A stretch of DNA of 64,000 bases. It comes from Roseococcus microcysteis. GTDB lineage: Bacteria; Pseudomonadota; Alphaproteobacteria; Acetobacterales; Acetobacteraceae. The notes under the pieces were generated by a model. The model had not been told where the DNA came from. It searched no databases and was given only the letters and a program-made list of their open reading frames with translations. The DNA is taken from contig NZ_CP061718.1 in the NCBI RefSeq assembly GCF_014764365.1, forward strand, positions 1,178,001-1,242,000, read 5' to 3'. Made by a program: the position numbers and the translations under genes. Positions 1 through 8,282 of the stretch are shown one piece after another. Position 1 is the first letter of the stretch. Every line of letters begins with the position of its first letter.

Positions 1-449
1 ATCGCCACGCCCGAGCCGCGCGGCGAGAGCGTGCCCTGCACCCGGTCATTGCCGCCGGTGGTCACGGCCGCGCCATCGGGCGTGTTGATGATGCGCCCAT
101 CGGCGCGGGGCGCGATGCGCTGCATGGGCGGCTGGCGGGGCGCCTCGGGGAAGGTGGCGCGCGGCAGGCCGCGCAGGGCGGCGTCGGGGTCGGCCATGGT
201 GGCGCGCTGGCCTTCCTGCTCCGGCCAGACATTGCCGGGCTCGACCGTCAGCACCGGGGCATCGGCCACGGGGCCGCTGCGGAGGCGCTGGATGGTCAGG
301 CTGTCGGTCGGGAAATCCACGCCCCCGCCCGAGTAGGACGGTGACAGCCCCGGCACGCGCATCCCGCCCATGCCGCCACAGGCCGAGAGCAGCAGCCCGG
401 CCAGGGCGAGGGCGGCGATATTTCCAGCAGGGATCAAAGGCTTGGCCAC
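1..449 (-). CDS. lipoprotein of unknown function, 3' part outside window
   Basis: The minus-strand frame opens at a GTG at 449, with AGGAAAGG eight bases upstream. A short hydrophobic segment leads to the lipobox L-S-A-C at about residue 23, followed by a Gly/Met-rich stretch. The precursor should therefore be cut by signal peptidase II and anchored to a membrane. The mature part is Pro/Gly-rich with no domain I recognise. The frame runs off the left edge after about 149 codons. It lies 53 nt downstream of pgsA on the same strand and could share its transcript. Confidence 0.6.
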   Translation of the reverse strand, partial: MAKPLIPAGNIAALALAGLLLSACGGMGGMRVPGLSPSYSGGGVDFPTDSLTIQRLRSGPVADAPVLTVEPGNVWPEQEGQRATMADPDAALRGLPRATFPEAPRQPPMQRIAPRADGRIINTPDGAAVTTGGNDRVQGTLSPRGSGVA

Positions 450-502
450 TTGCGGCACCTTTCCTATCGCGGCGCGCGCGGCGCCGGGAAGAGCGTGTTC
501 GG

Positions 503-1105
503 TCATCGGCGGTCGGCCTCGGGGGCCGCGCCGGGGGGGCGGGCGGCGTGGCGCAGCCCGGCCACCCAGTAGTCCCACCCTGTCATGAGGGTGAGCGCGG
601 CCGCCGTCCAGAGCATGGCCTCGCCGATGATGGAGACGGGCAGGAAGCCGAGGCCGATCACCGCCGCCCCCGTATCGCCGGCCAGCAGCACACCCAGCGC
701 GCCCATCTGGAAGCCCGTCTTCCACTTGGCGAGCTTCGTCACCGGCAGCCCCACCTTCAGCCCCGCCAGATATTCGCGCAGGCCCGAGACCAGGATCTCG
801 CGCAGCAGGATGACGATGGCGGGCAGCAGGCCGAATTCGCCCAGCCGGTCGAAGCCGGCCAGCAGCATCAACGCGGCGCCGACCAGCAGCTTGTCCGCGA
901 TGGGGTCCAGCATGCGGCCGAAATCGGAGGTGATCTGCCAGTCCCGCGCCAGCTTGCCGTCGAAATAGTCGGTGATGGCGGCGGCGGAGAACACGGCGCA
1001 GGCCGCCATGTCCGCCCAGGGCGCCTGGATGGCGACCAGGAGCACCATCACCGGAATGGCGAGGATGCGGGAGATGGTGAGCAGGTTGGGAAGATCGGTG
1101 GGCAC
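503..1105 (-). CDS. pgsA: CDP-diacylglycerol--glycerol-3-phosphate 3-phosphatidyltransferase
   Basis: This membrane enzyme makes phosphatidylglycerophosphate from CDP-diacylglycerol and glycerol-3-phosphate, the committed step to phosphatidylglycerol. The 200-residue protein shows the CDP-alcohol phosphotransferase signature D-G-x2-A-R-x8-G-x3-D-x3-D from about residue 49, and several hydrophobic helices. The start is a GTG five bases after the uvrC stop, and uvrC-pgsA is a common alphaproteobacterial pair. Length and motif make the call secure. Confidence 0.93.
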   Translation of the reverse strand: MPTDLPNLLTISRILAIPVMVLLVAIQAPWADMAACAVFSAAAITDYFDGKLARDWQITSDFGRMLDPIADKLLVGAALMLLAGFDRLGEFGLLPAIVILLREILVSGLREYLAGLKVGLPVTKLAKWKTGFQMGALGVLLAGDTGAAVIGLGFLPVSIIGEAMLWTAAALTLMTGWDYWVAGLRHAARPPGAAPEADRR

Positions 1106-1110
1106 AGGGG

Positions 1111-3006
1111 TTATGTAGCTTGCCCGAGGCCCGGGTGGAAATGCTGATGAATGCGTTTCGCCAGCCCCGGCCCCACGCCCGGGCAGTTGGCGAGGTCCGC
1201 CTCCCCCGCCTGCTTCACCCCCCGCGCCGAGCCGAAATGGTTCAGCAAACGGCGCTTCACCGCGGGTCCGACGCCTGGAATGTCGTCCAGCTCGGATTTC
1301 GTCAGCGCCTTGGCCCGCCCCGCGCGGTGGCTGCCGATGACGAAGCGGTGCGCCTCGTCGCGCAGACGTTGCAGATAATACAGCACGGGGTCACGTGGCG
1401 GCAGCTGGAAGGGCTCGCGCCCGGCCATGAAGAACCATTCGCGGCCAGCATCGCGGTCGGGCCCCTTGGCCATGGCCAGCAGCGGGATGTCGTGCAGGCC
1501 CAGCTCCTCCATCACCGCCGCCGCGGCCGAAAGCTGCCCCTGCCCGCCATCGATGACCACCAGATCGGGCCAGCCCTCGCCGGTGCGGGAGGGGTCCTCC
1601 TTCAGCGCACGGCCGAAGCGGCGTTCCAGCATCTCGCGCATCATGCCGAAATCGTCGCCGCCCTTGGCTTCCTTGATGCCGAACTTGCGATAGGCCGACT
1701 TCACGAAGCCCTGCGGCCCGCCCACGATCATCGCGCCATAGGCGTTGGTGCCCATGATATGGCTGTTGTCATAGACCTCGATCCGCTCCGGCCGGTCGGG
1801 CAGGTCGAGCAGCCTTTGCACCCCCTCCAGAAGCTGCCCCTGGGCGGTGGATTCCGCGAGGCGCCGCTCCAGCGCCTCGCGCGCATTGGTCTCGGCGTGC
1901 TCCACCACGGCGCGCTTGTCGCCGCGCTGGGGGCGGTGCAGCTCCACGCGCCGCCCGGCCTTCAGCGCCAGCGCCTCGGCCACCAGCGCGGCCTCGGGCA
2001 CCTCATGGCTGGTCAGCACGAGCGGCGGCGGGGGCAGATCCTCGTAGAGCTGGGCCAGGAAGCTGCCCATCACCTCCTCGGGCGTGATGTCGGCCTTGGA
2101 ATGGGTCAGGAAATAGGGACGGTTGCCGTTGTTCCGCCCGCCCCGGAAGAAGAAGACCTGCACGCAGGACTGCCCGGCCGCCATGTGCAGCGCCACCACA
2201 TCGGCATCGCCCACGCCGTCCAGGTTGATGCGGCTGCTGCCCTGGACATGCGTCAGGCCGCGGATGCGGTCGCGCAGGCTGGCGGCGCGCTCGAATTCCA
2301 GGGCCTCGGCCGCGGCCTCCATCTCGGCGGCCAGGCGCTTCTGGATGGTCGGCACCTCGCCGGCCAGGAACTGCTTGGCCTCGGCCACCAGGCCCGCATA
2401 GTCCTCGCGGCTGATCCGGTCCACGCAGGGGGCCGAGCAGCGCTTGATCTGGTAAAGCAGGCAGGGCCGGTCGCGCGTCTCGAACACCGTGTCCCGGCAG
2501 GTCCGCAGCAGGAACACCCGCTGCAAGGCCGTGATGGTCTGGTTCACCGCCCAGACGCTGGCGAAGGGGCCGTAATAGCTGGCGCCCTTCCGTCGCTCCC
2601 CCCGGTGCTTCGCGATCTGCGGGTGGGAATGGTCGTCGCTGACCATCAGCCAGGGATAGGATTTGTCGTCGCGCAGGACGATGTTGAAGCGCGGCCGCAG
2701 CTTCTTGATGAGGTTGGCTTCGAGCAGCAGCGCCTCGGCCTCGGAGGCCGTGGTGATGACCTCCACCCGCCGCGTCTCGAAGACCATGCGCCGCAGCCGC
2801 TCCGGCAGGCGGGCGGTCTGGGTGTACTGCGCCACGCGCTTGCGGATGGCCCGCGCCTTGCCGACATAGAGCACATCCCCCTTGCCATCGAGCATCCGAT
2901 AGACGCCCGGCGACAGCGGCAGGTTCGGCAGCGCGCCTTCCAGCACCGCCAGGCCCGAGGGCGGCGGCGCCTCTGGAATGGCCCCGGAAACTTCGTCAGT
3001 GGACAT
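1111..3006 (-). CDS. uvrC: excinuclease ABC subunit C
   Basis: UvrC makes the dual incisions in UvrABC nucleotide excision repair. A GIY-YIG nuclease domain sits near residues 34-115 (GVYRML, then VLYVGKA). It is followed by the UVR helical hairpin that contacts UvrB, the RNase H-like second nuclease domain, and two C-terminal helix-hairpin-helix motifs ([13 protein letters not shown] and [12 protein letters not shown]). I placed the start at the ATG at 3006 (MSTDEV, 631 aa). An in-frame start 45 nt upstream at 3051 would give 646 aa with a poorly conserved-looking extension. No clear Shine-Dalgarno decides between them. Confidence 0.95.
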   Translation of the reverse strand: MSTDEVSGAIPEAPPPSGLAVLEGALPNLPLSPGVYRMLDGKGDVLYVGKARAIRKRVAQYTQTARLPERLRRMVFETRRVEVITTASEAEALLLEANLIKKLRPRFNIVLRDDKSYPWLMVSDDHSHPQIAKHRGERRKGASYYGPFASVWAVNQTITALQRVFLLRTCRDTVFETRDRPCLLYQIKRCSAPCVDRISREDYAGLVAEAKQFLAGEVPTIQKRLAAEMEAAAEALEFERAASLRDRIRGLTHVQGSSRINLDGVGDADVVALHMAAGQSCVQVFFFRGGRNNGNRPYFLTHSKADITPEEVMGSFLAQLYEDLPPPPLVLTSHEVPEAALVAEALALKAGRRVELHRPQRGDKRAVVEHAETNAREALERRLAESTAQGQLLEGVQRLLDLPDRPERIEVYDNSHIMGTNAYGAMIVGGPQGFVKSAYRKFGIKEAKGGDDFGMMREMLERRFGRALKEDPSRTGEGWPDLVVIDGGQGQLSAAAAVMEELGLHDIPLLAMAKGPDRDAGREWFFMAGREPFQLPPRDPVLYYLQRLRDEAHRFVIGSHRAGRAKALTKSELDDIPGVGPAVKRRLLNHFGSARGVKQAGEADLANCPGVGPGLAKRIHQHFHPGLGQAT

Positions 3007-3207
3007 AACGCTTTGGCAACCTGTGGCTGTGCCGGCCCCATTGCGGGTCACCGGCTATGGACGCGCGGCCCGTTTTTCCCCCCTCCGCCGGGGCTTCGCA
3101 AACTATCCCCGGAAGCTGTGGATAACCCTGTGGGCGACACTGGGGCCGCATTCCTGTGTTCGGCCTTTGGACTGGATTTGCAAGAGATTGCCCAGAAACT
3201 CGGCAAA

Positions 3208-3213
3208 ATTATA
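3208..3213 (-). promoter_or_regulatory. candidate -10 element for uvrC-pgsA
   Basis: Read on the minus strand this is TATAAT, in the only AT-rich pocket of the gap, about 200 nt upstream of uvrC. I see no good TTGACA at 16-18 bp spacing, so the -35 is weak or absent and the leader would be long. Confidence 0.35.
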
Positions 3214-3313
3214 AGCCATTGATTTTTATGGAAATTAACACAAAGAGATTAAGGCTTGTGGCAGCGCGGTTACGCATATGTGGTGCTTTGCGAACCCCAT
3301 GGAGCGCATGTCT

Positions 3314-3338
3314 GGGCGGTGGATGAAATCCACGGCCC
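3314..3338. repeat. inverted repeat downstream of folB
   Basis: The palindrome is GGGC-g-GTGGAT, loop GAA, ATCCAC-g-GCCC, with one G/G mismatch in a ten-pair stem. It lies about 85 nt past the folB stop. It could be a terminator stem or a protein-binding palindrome. No U-tract follows on the minus strand, so terminator function is not assured. Confidence 0.4.
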
Positions 3339-3422
3339 ATCCATTTTGGGGATTGACTTGGCCCTTCCGCTGGCCTCCCGGACAGGTCAACCCGCTCCGG
3401 CCGCGCACGCGAAAGTAGCGAC

Positions 3423-3806
3423 TCAACCGGCGCGGGCGCGCTCCACCGTCACACCCACCGCCGCCACGTCCGAGAAGGCGTCCGGCTTCTCGATGGAGAC
3501 CCGGGCGCGCAGCACCCGCGCATCGCGCAGCGCCAGCGCGGCCATCTGCTCGGCCAGCGTCTCCACCAGCAGCACATGCCCGCCCGTGACCGCCTGGCGG
3601 GCGGCGATCACCACCTGCTCATAGTCCACGACACGCGCCAGGTCATCTTCGCCCACATCCGGCCCGTCATCGCGCACGTCCAGCTCCACATGCACCACGA
3701 TGCGCTGCGGCCCCACCTTCTCATGGGCATGGACCCCCAGGCGTGCCTGCAATTCCAGGCCGCGGATGAAGACGCGGCGCAGACGCGGCGAGGGGTTTTC
3801 CGTCAT
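3423..3806 (-). CDS. folB: dihydroneopterin aldolase
   Basis: FolB converts 7,8-dihydroneopterin to 6-hydroxymethyl-dihydropterin and glycolaldehyde in folate synthesis. The roughly 127-residue protein has the family layout: an early L-x-A-R-L-G-V-x2-H-E segment, a central VDYEQV, LVETLAE, and the C-terminal I-E-K-P-D-A segment carrying the catalytic lysine. I used the ATG at 3806 (MTENPS); a GTG one codon earlier is possible. It follows a pteridine-reductase-like gene on the same strand after 31 nt, which suggests a pterin module. Confidence 0.9.
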   Translation of the reverse strand: MTENPSPRLRRVFIRGLELQARLGVHAHEKVGPQRIVVHVELDVRDDGPDVGEDDLARVVDYEQVVIAARQAVTGGHVLLVETLAEQMAALALRDARVLRARVSIEKPDAFSDVAAVGVTVERARAG

Positions 3807-3837
3807 CACCGGCGCTTAGCACGCCGCGCGCCCGCGG

Positions 3838-4622
3838 TCATTCCTCCGGGGCGGCGCCCATCGCCACCGGCGCCCATTGCAGATGCTGGCCGCCATCGAG
3901 GCACATCACCTGCCCCGTGAAGCTCGGCATGGCCAGGATGGCGAGCAAGGCGTGCCCCACCTCCTCCGGGCTGGTGCCGCGGCGCAGGGGGACGGAGGCG
4001 CATTGCCGGTCGAACTGCGCCTGGCTCTGGCGGGGGCTGGGCAGCGCCGGCCCCGGCCCGATGGCCGCCACCCGGATTCGTGGCGCCAGGGCGAGTGCCA
4101 TCTGCTGCGTCAGCGCCCAGAGCCCGGCCTTGGAGACGGTGTAGGAGACGAAATGCGGCGTCAGCGACAGCACGCGCTGGTCCAGCATGTTCACCACCAC
4201 GCCCTCCGCCCCGGCGGGAAGCTGGCGGGCGAAATCCTGGGTCAGCTTGAAGGGCGCGCGCAGGTTCGGCTCCAGATGCGCGTCCCAGCTGTCCCGGGTG
4301 GCGTCGTCCCACTCGTCGCGCTCGAAGACACTGGCATTGTTCACCAGCACGCCGAGCGGCCCGAGTGCCGCCATGGCGTCCGGCACCAGCCGCGCCACCT
4401 CCGCCTCGCGCGCCAGGTCGGCCTGGAGCACATGGGCGAGGCGGCCCATGGCCCGGATGTCGTCGGCCAGCGCCTCGGCCTCGGCGCGGGACTGGTTCAC
4501 ATGCAGCGTCACGTCGAAGCCCGCCGCCGCCAGCGCCCGCGCCATGGCGGCACCCAGCCGCTTTGCCCCCCGGTGACGAGGGCATGGCGGGGAATGGCGG
4601 GGGCGATGGGAAAGCCGGTCAC
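3838..4622 (-). pseudogene. pteridine reductase (FolM/PTR1-like) SDR with an apparent 1-nt frameshift
   Basis: The gene opens at a GTG at 4622 with AAGGAG six bases upstream and reads into A-L-V-T-G-G, the start of a Rossmann fold. After a run of six G (plus strand 4566-4571, C6) the matching continuation A-K-R-L-G-A-A-M-A is found one frame over, and that frame runs cleanly to the stop at 3838. Restoring one G gives T-G-G-A-K-R-L-G, close to the TGxxxRLG motif of pteridine reductases. Later parts fit too: H-V-N-Q-S, an Asp in place of the usual SDR Ser (NMLDQ), and Y-T-V-S-K. The substrate is inferred to be a dihydropterin, supported by the adjacent folB. A homopolymer sequencing error is as likely as a real mutation. 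If translation started at the internal ATG at 4545, a truncated protein lacking the nucleotide loop would result. Confidence 0.65.
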
Positions 4623-4662
4623 GGAAGCTCCTTGGCGGTCATGGCCGCGCTCAATTGGGGCC

Positions 4663-5631
4663 TCAGGCCGGGCGCGCAACCGGGGGTCTTCGCTCCACCC
4701 AGGCCCAGGCGGCGAGGCCGGGCAAATACATCACCACCTCGCGGAAGCGCCGCATCAGGGCCAGGGCCACGCTGGTCGTCGCGTCCAGCCCCATCAGCGC
4801 GCCCACACCGATGAACCCCGCCTCCAGCACGCCCAGCCCGCCGGGCACGGCGAAGCCGAAGGCGACCACGGCCTGGACCAGCGCCTCGATGATGACGGCC
4901 TCCAGGAAGGTGATGGGCATGCCCATCAGCCACAGCGCCACCCAGATCTGCAGCGCGCCCATGATGTTGGCGAACAACTGCCAGGCGAAGCACCAGATCA
5001 GCAGCTTCGGCAGCCGCCAGGCGCGGCGCAGGAAGGCATCGATGCGGCGGCTCTCCTCGGCCAGCCCCTCGATCTTCCCGGCCGTGATGCGGTTCAGCCA
5101 GGCCGAGACCCGCCCGAACACCCGCGCATTCTGGATGGCGATGAAGGGGGCCGCCAGCACGATGCCGCCCAGGGTCACGCCCAGGATGACGGCCAGCCCC
5201 ACCTCCTGCCCGCTGGCCAGCAGCAGGGCGAGGCCCAGCAGCGCGAAGGCCATCTGCGACAGCACGGACAGGCCCATATCCATGAGCAGCCCCCCCGCCG
5301 CCGCGCCCGAGCCCACCCCCTGCCGCCGCATCAGCCGGTAGCAGGCCAGTTCGCCGCCCACCCGGCCCACGGGCAGCAGGGTGTTGATGCTCTCGCGGAT
5401 CCAGATGAGTTCCATCATGGCCACGGCATTCGGGCGCTGGTAGCGCGGCATCAGCATGGCCCAGGCCCAGGCATTGGCCATCATGAAGGGCAGGTGCGCC
5501 GGCAGCAGCAGCAGCAGCCCCAGGCCCGCCGTGGCGAACAGCCCCGCCAGCGCGTCCAGATCCTGCATGGCGATGAGCCAGACGCCCACCACCAGGCCCA
5601 GCAGGGCCAGGACCAGCCCGAGACGGTTCAC
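4663..5631 (-). CDS. hpnL: hopanoid-associated membrane protein HpnL (LPG synthase TM family)
   Basis: This 322-residue polytopic membrane protein of the lysylphosphatidylglycerol synthase/UPF0104 family has about eight hydrophobic segments and the family motif region L-P-V-G-R-V-G-G-E near residue 90. Members encoded in hopanoid clusters are named HpnL; their role is unknown and transport or flipping of hopanoids is a guess. The GTG start at 5631 overlaps the hpnK stop by four bases (GTGA), showing translational coupling. Continuous readthrough to the left of this GTG in the same frame is not needed. Confidence 0.82.
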   Translation of the reverse strand: MNRLGLVLALLGLVVGVWLIAMQDLDALAGLFATAGLGLLLLLPAHLPFMMANAWAWAMLMPRYQRPNAVAMMELIWIRESINTLLPVGRVGGELACYRLMRRQGVGSGAAAGGLLMDMGLSVLSQMAFALLGLALLLASGQEVGLAVILGVTLGGIVLAAPFIAIQNARVFGRVSAWLNRITAGKIEGLAEESRRIDAFLRRAWRLPKLLIWCFAWQLFANIMGALQIWVALWLMGMPITFLEAVIIEALVQAVVAFGFAVPGGLGVLEAGFIGVGALMGLDATTSVALALMRRFREVVMYLPGLAAWAWVERRPPVARPA

Positions 5632-6485
5632 GGGAACAGCATGGGCGTGTAGCCGCCGCGCGGCAGGGCGGCCACGGCCTCGATCACGGCCGGGTCGGTC
5701 AGGGCGGCGAGTTCGGCCTCGTGGCGGTAGCCCGGGCCGCCGCGGCCGAAGCCGTCGCGCGCGGCGGGGTGGAAGTAGAGTTCCGTCACCCCCTCGGGCA
5801 GCAGGGGCAGCACGGCGCGCAGCCGGGCGGGGGTGAAATGGCCGGACCAGGCATGGCCCACCATGATGTCCGGCGCGCGGAGGCCACGCCGCGCGGCCCG
5901 GGCGCGCAGCACCCAGCCGGCGGGGCGCAGCGCCCATTCCCCCACGTCATCGCCTCGGCCCTCACCGCTCGCGGCCTCGGCCGCGCGGACCAGGCGCTGC
6001 GGCTCCCACGGCACGCGGATGGCGCGCACCCCGGCCTCGGCCGCGATGCGGATCATGGCGCCCGCGATCCAGGGATGGTTGTGGAAATGCTTGTGCGCGT
6101 TGACGTGGTCGCAGGGGAGGCCCGTCTCGCGGAAGCGGGCCATCTGCGCCGCCACCTCGGCCGCCAGCTCCGCCTGGGCGGCACGGGAGGTCGCGATGCG
6201 CGCGCCCAGCCTCTCCATGTCATCGCGGAACAGCCCGTTGGGCTGGGTCAGGCTGGGGATGTGCGAAGGCGGCAGGACGGGGCGGCCATCGGTCAGCGTG
6301 ACATGCAGCCCGACCGCCAGGCCCGGATTGGCGCGGGCGATGCGCACGCCTTCCTCGAAGCCCGGTTCGCCCACCATGAGGCTGGCGGCGGTCAGCACGC
6401 CCTCGCGATGGGCGCGCTCGATGCCCTCGTTCACGGCGGCATGCAGGCCGAGGTCGTCGGCGTTGAAGATGAGGCGGCGCGTCAT
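5628..6485 (-). CDS. hpnK: hopanoid biosynthesis deacetylase HpnK (YdjC family)
   Basis: HpnK removes the acetyl group from the N-acetylglucosaminyl-hopanoid made by HpnI, giving the glucosaminyl intermediate of cyclitol ether synthesis. The 285-residue protein starts MTRRLIFNADDLGL, with the metal-binding Asp-Asp near residue 10, and carries the HVNAHKHFHNHP histidine cluster near residue 130, both typical of YdjC carbohydrate deacetylases. The ATG at 6485 was chosen because the family begins at this N-terminus. It lies in the operon hpnI-hpnJ-ydhR-like-hpnK-hpnL. Confidence 0.88.
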   Translation of the reverse strand: MTRRLIFNADDLGLHAAVNEGIERAHREGVLTAASLMVGEPGFEEGVRIARANPGLAVGLHVTLTDGRPVLPPSHIPSLTQPNGLFRDDMERLGARIATSRAAQAELAAEVAAQMARFRETGLPCDHVNAHKHFHNHPWIAGAMIRIAAEAGVRAIRVPWEPQRLVRAAEAASGEGRGDDVGEWALRPAGWVLRARAARRGLRAPDIMVGHAWSGHFTPARLRAVLPLLPEGVTELYFHPAARDGFGRGGPGYRHEAELAALTDPAVIEAVAALPRGGYTPMLFP

Positions 6486-6498
6486 GCGCCCGCTTGTG

Positions 6499-6831
6499 TC
6501 AGGCGGGGGCGTGTTCGGCAATCACGGCCGAGGCCCCGGTGTTGTCCACCGAGACGGGGGTGTCGAAGAAGCGCACCTCCGGCGGGGCGCCATATTTCGC
6601 CGTGACGCGGGCCAGCCATTCGGCGCCATGCCCGGCCTCTGCCGCCGCGCGGCTATCCCAGCTGTAGGCGCCGCCCGCCTCCACATGGGTGTCCAGCGCG
6701 CGGTAGAGATATTGCTTGCGGACCAGCCCCGGCAGCTTGGCGTAGAGGGAAGCCGTCTGCCGGAACATGGCGGCGGCGTCCTCGCGCGACGTGGACGCCG
6801 GCAGCTTGAAGGTGACGACCGCTAGGATCAT
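6499..6831 (-). CDS. YdhR-like putative monooxygenase, dimeric alpha/beta barrel
   Basis: This is a 110-residue protein starting at the ATG at 6831, MILAVVTFKLP. The pattern of an N-terminal beta strand, a helix, and V-E-A-G-G-A-Y-S-W near the middle resembles the YdhR/ABM family of small ferredoxin-fold proteins, some of which are cofactor-free monooxygenases. It is 16 nt from hpnJ and 13 nt from hpnK on the same strand, so it is almost certainly co-transcribed with the cyclitol ether genes. No hopanoid role is established for such a protein as far as I know; the role is inferred from position only. Confidence 0.75.
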   Translation of the reverse strand: MILAVVTFKLPASTSREDAAAMFRQTASLYAKLPGLVRKQYLYRALDTHVEAGGAYSWDSRAAAEAGHGAEWLARVTAKYGAPPEVRFFDTPVSVDNTGASAVIAEHAPA

Positions 6832-6847
6832 GGTTCGCGCGGCCGCG

Positions 6848-8281
6848 TCACGCCGCCCGCGCCTTCGCCCGCTCCCGCAGGAAGCCGAAGAACTCCACAC
6901 CCTCGCGCAGGCGCCGCACCAGCATCTGTCGGTCCCGGATCATCTCGCCGCAGATGGAGGCGATCTTGGGCGCGCGGAAGTAGAAGCGCTTGTAGAAGGT
7001 CTCGACGCTGTCGAAGATCTCCTGGTGGCTCAGATGCTGGTAGGCCAGCGGCGCGATCTGCACGCCATGCGCGTCCACGTAGTCGGTGTTCGCCGTGTCC
7101 AGCCAGCCCTCGCGCGCCGCCTGCTCATAGAGGAAGGTGCCGGGATAGGGCGCGGCCAGGCTCACCTGCAGGGTGTGCGGGTTGGTCTCGATGGCGAAGC
7201 GGATGGTCTCCTCGATGGTCTCCTTCGTCTCGCCGGGCAGGCCCAGGATGAAGGTGCCATGGATGGCGATGCCGAGCTCGTGGCAGTCCTTGGTGAACTG
7301 CTTCGCGACCTCGATCCGCATGCCCTTCTTGATGTTGTGCAGGATCTGCTGGTTGCCGCTCTCATAGCCCACCAGCAGCAGACGCAGCCCGTTGTCGCGC
7401 ATGATCTTGAGGCTGTCGCGCGGCACATTGGCCTTGGCGTTGCACGACCAGGTCACGCCCATCCGGCCCAGCCCGCGCGCGATTTCCTCGGCACGCGGCA
7501 GGTTGTCGGTGAAGGTGTCGTCGTCGAAGAAGATCTCCTTCACGTCAGGATAGGCCTGCTTGATGAAGGCGATCTCCTCCAGCACATGGCCCACGCTGCG
7601 CGTGCGGTAGCGGTGCCCGCCCACGGTCTGCGGCCAGAGGCAGAAGGTGCAGCGGCTCTTGCAGCCGCGGCCCGTGTAGAAGCTGATATAGGGGTGCTTC
7701 AGATAGCCGATGAAGTACTTCCGGTGGTCGAGGTCGCGCTTGTAGACCTCGCTCACGAAGGGCAGGTCGTCCATGTTCTCCAGCATGGGCCGGTCGTCAT
7801 TGTGGACGATCACGCCCTCGCCGTTGCGGAAGCTCAGCCCCTTGATGGAGGACAGGTCCCGCCCCTCGGCGGCCTCCTTCACCGTGAAGTCGAATTCGTT
7901 GCGCGCCACCCAGTCGACCACCGGCGCGTCGCGCAGGCTCTCATGCGCCTGAACCGCCACCTTGGCGCCGATCAGCCCGATCTTCATCGCGGGGTTCGCG
8001 GCCTTCAGCGCCTCCGCCACCTTCACGTCCGACGCGAAGGAGGGGGTGGAGGTGTGCATCACGCACAGGTCGAAGTCGCGGGCCATGTTGGTGACATCGG
8101 CCAGGGTCTGGTTGTGCGGCGGCGCGTCCACCAGCTTGGAGCCGGGCACCAGGGCCGCCGGCTGCGCCAGCCAGGTGGGGAACCAGTAGCTCTTGATCTC
8201 GCGCCGCGCCTGGTAGCGGGCGCCGGCGCCGCCGTCGAACCCGTCGAAGGAGGGAGCCTGGAGGAACAGGGTGCGCATCAT
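6848..8281 (-). CDS. hpnJ: hopanoid radical SAM protein HpnJ
   Basis: HpnJ is the radical SAM enzyme that rearranges glucosaminyl-bacteriohopanetetrol into the cyclitol ether. The 477-residue protein has an N-terminal B12-binding-like domain (about 1-170), then the [4Fe-4S] ligand motif G-R-G-C-K-S-R-C-T-F-C (CxxxCxxC) near residue 205, and a partial TIM barrel containing E-I-F-F-D-D-D-T-F and G-L-P-G-E-T. The stop of hpnI is one base before the first of two adjacent ATG codons (8281 and 8278), so translation is coupled. Confidence 0.92.
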   Translation of the reverse strand: MMRTLFLQAPSFDGFDGGAGARYQARREIKSYWFPTWLAQPAALVPGSKLVDAPPHNQTLADVTNMARDFDLCVMHTSTPSFASDVKVAEALKAANPAMKIGLIGAKVAVQAHESLRDAPVVDWVARNEFDFTVKEAAEGRDLSSIKGLSFRNGEGVIVHNDDRPMLENMDDLPFVSEVYKRDLDHRKYFIGYLKHPYISFYTGRGCKSRCTFCLWPQTVGGHRYRTRSVGHVLEEIAFIKQAYPDVKEIFFDDDTFTDNLPRAEEIARGLGRMGVTWSCNAKANVPRDSLKIMRDNGLRLLLVGYESGNQQILHNIKKGMRIEVAKQFTKDCHELGIAIHGTFILGLPGETKETIEETIRFAIETNPHTLQVSLAAPYPGTFLYEQAAREGWLDTANTDYVDAHGVQIAPLAYQHLSHQEIFDSVETFYKRFYFRAPKIASICGEMIRDRQMLVRRLREGVEFFGFLRERAKARAA

Positions 8282-8282
8282 C

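Larger units (their letters stand above)
3007..3422. other. intergenic region between folB and uvrC
   Basis: This is 416 nt without a convincing gene. The short frames here have no family resemblance. Around 3190-3260 the sequence turns AT-rich and holds a consensus -10 hexamer on the minus strand. Around 3314-3338 there is a strong imperfect palindrome just after folB. The natural reading is the end of the folB transcript followed by the promoter of uvrC-pgsA. Confidence 0.5.

Noticed and set aside
3235-3426. Minus-strand 63-codon frame between folB and uvrC
   Set aside because: No Shine-Dalgarno site, atypical composition, no family resemblance, and it overlaps the palindrome and the promoter-like box.
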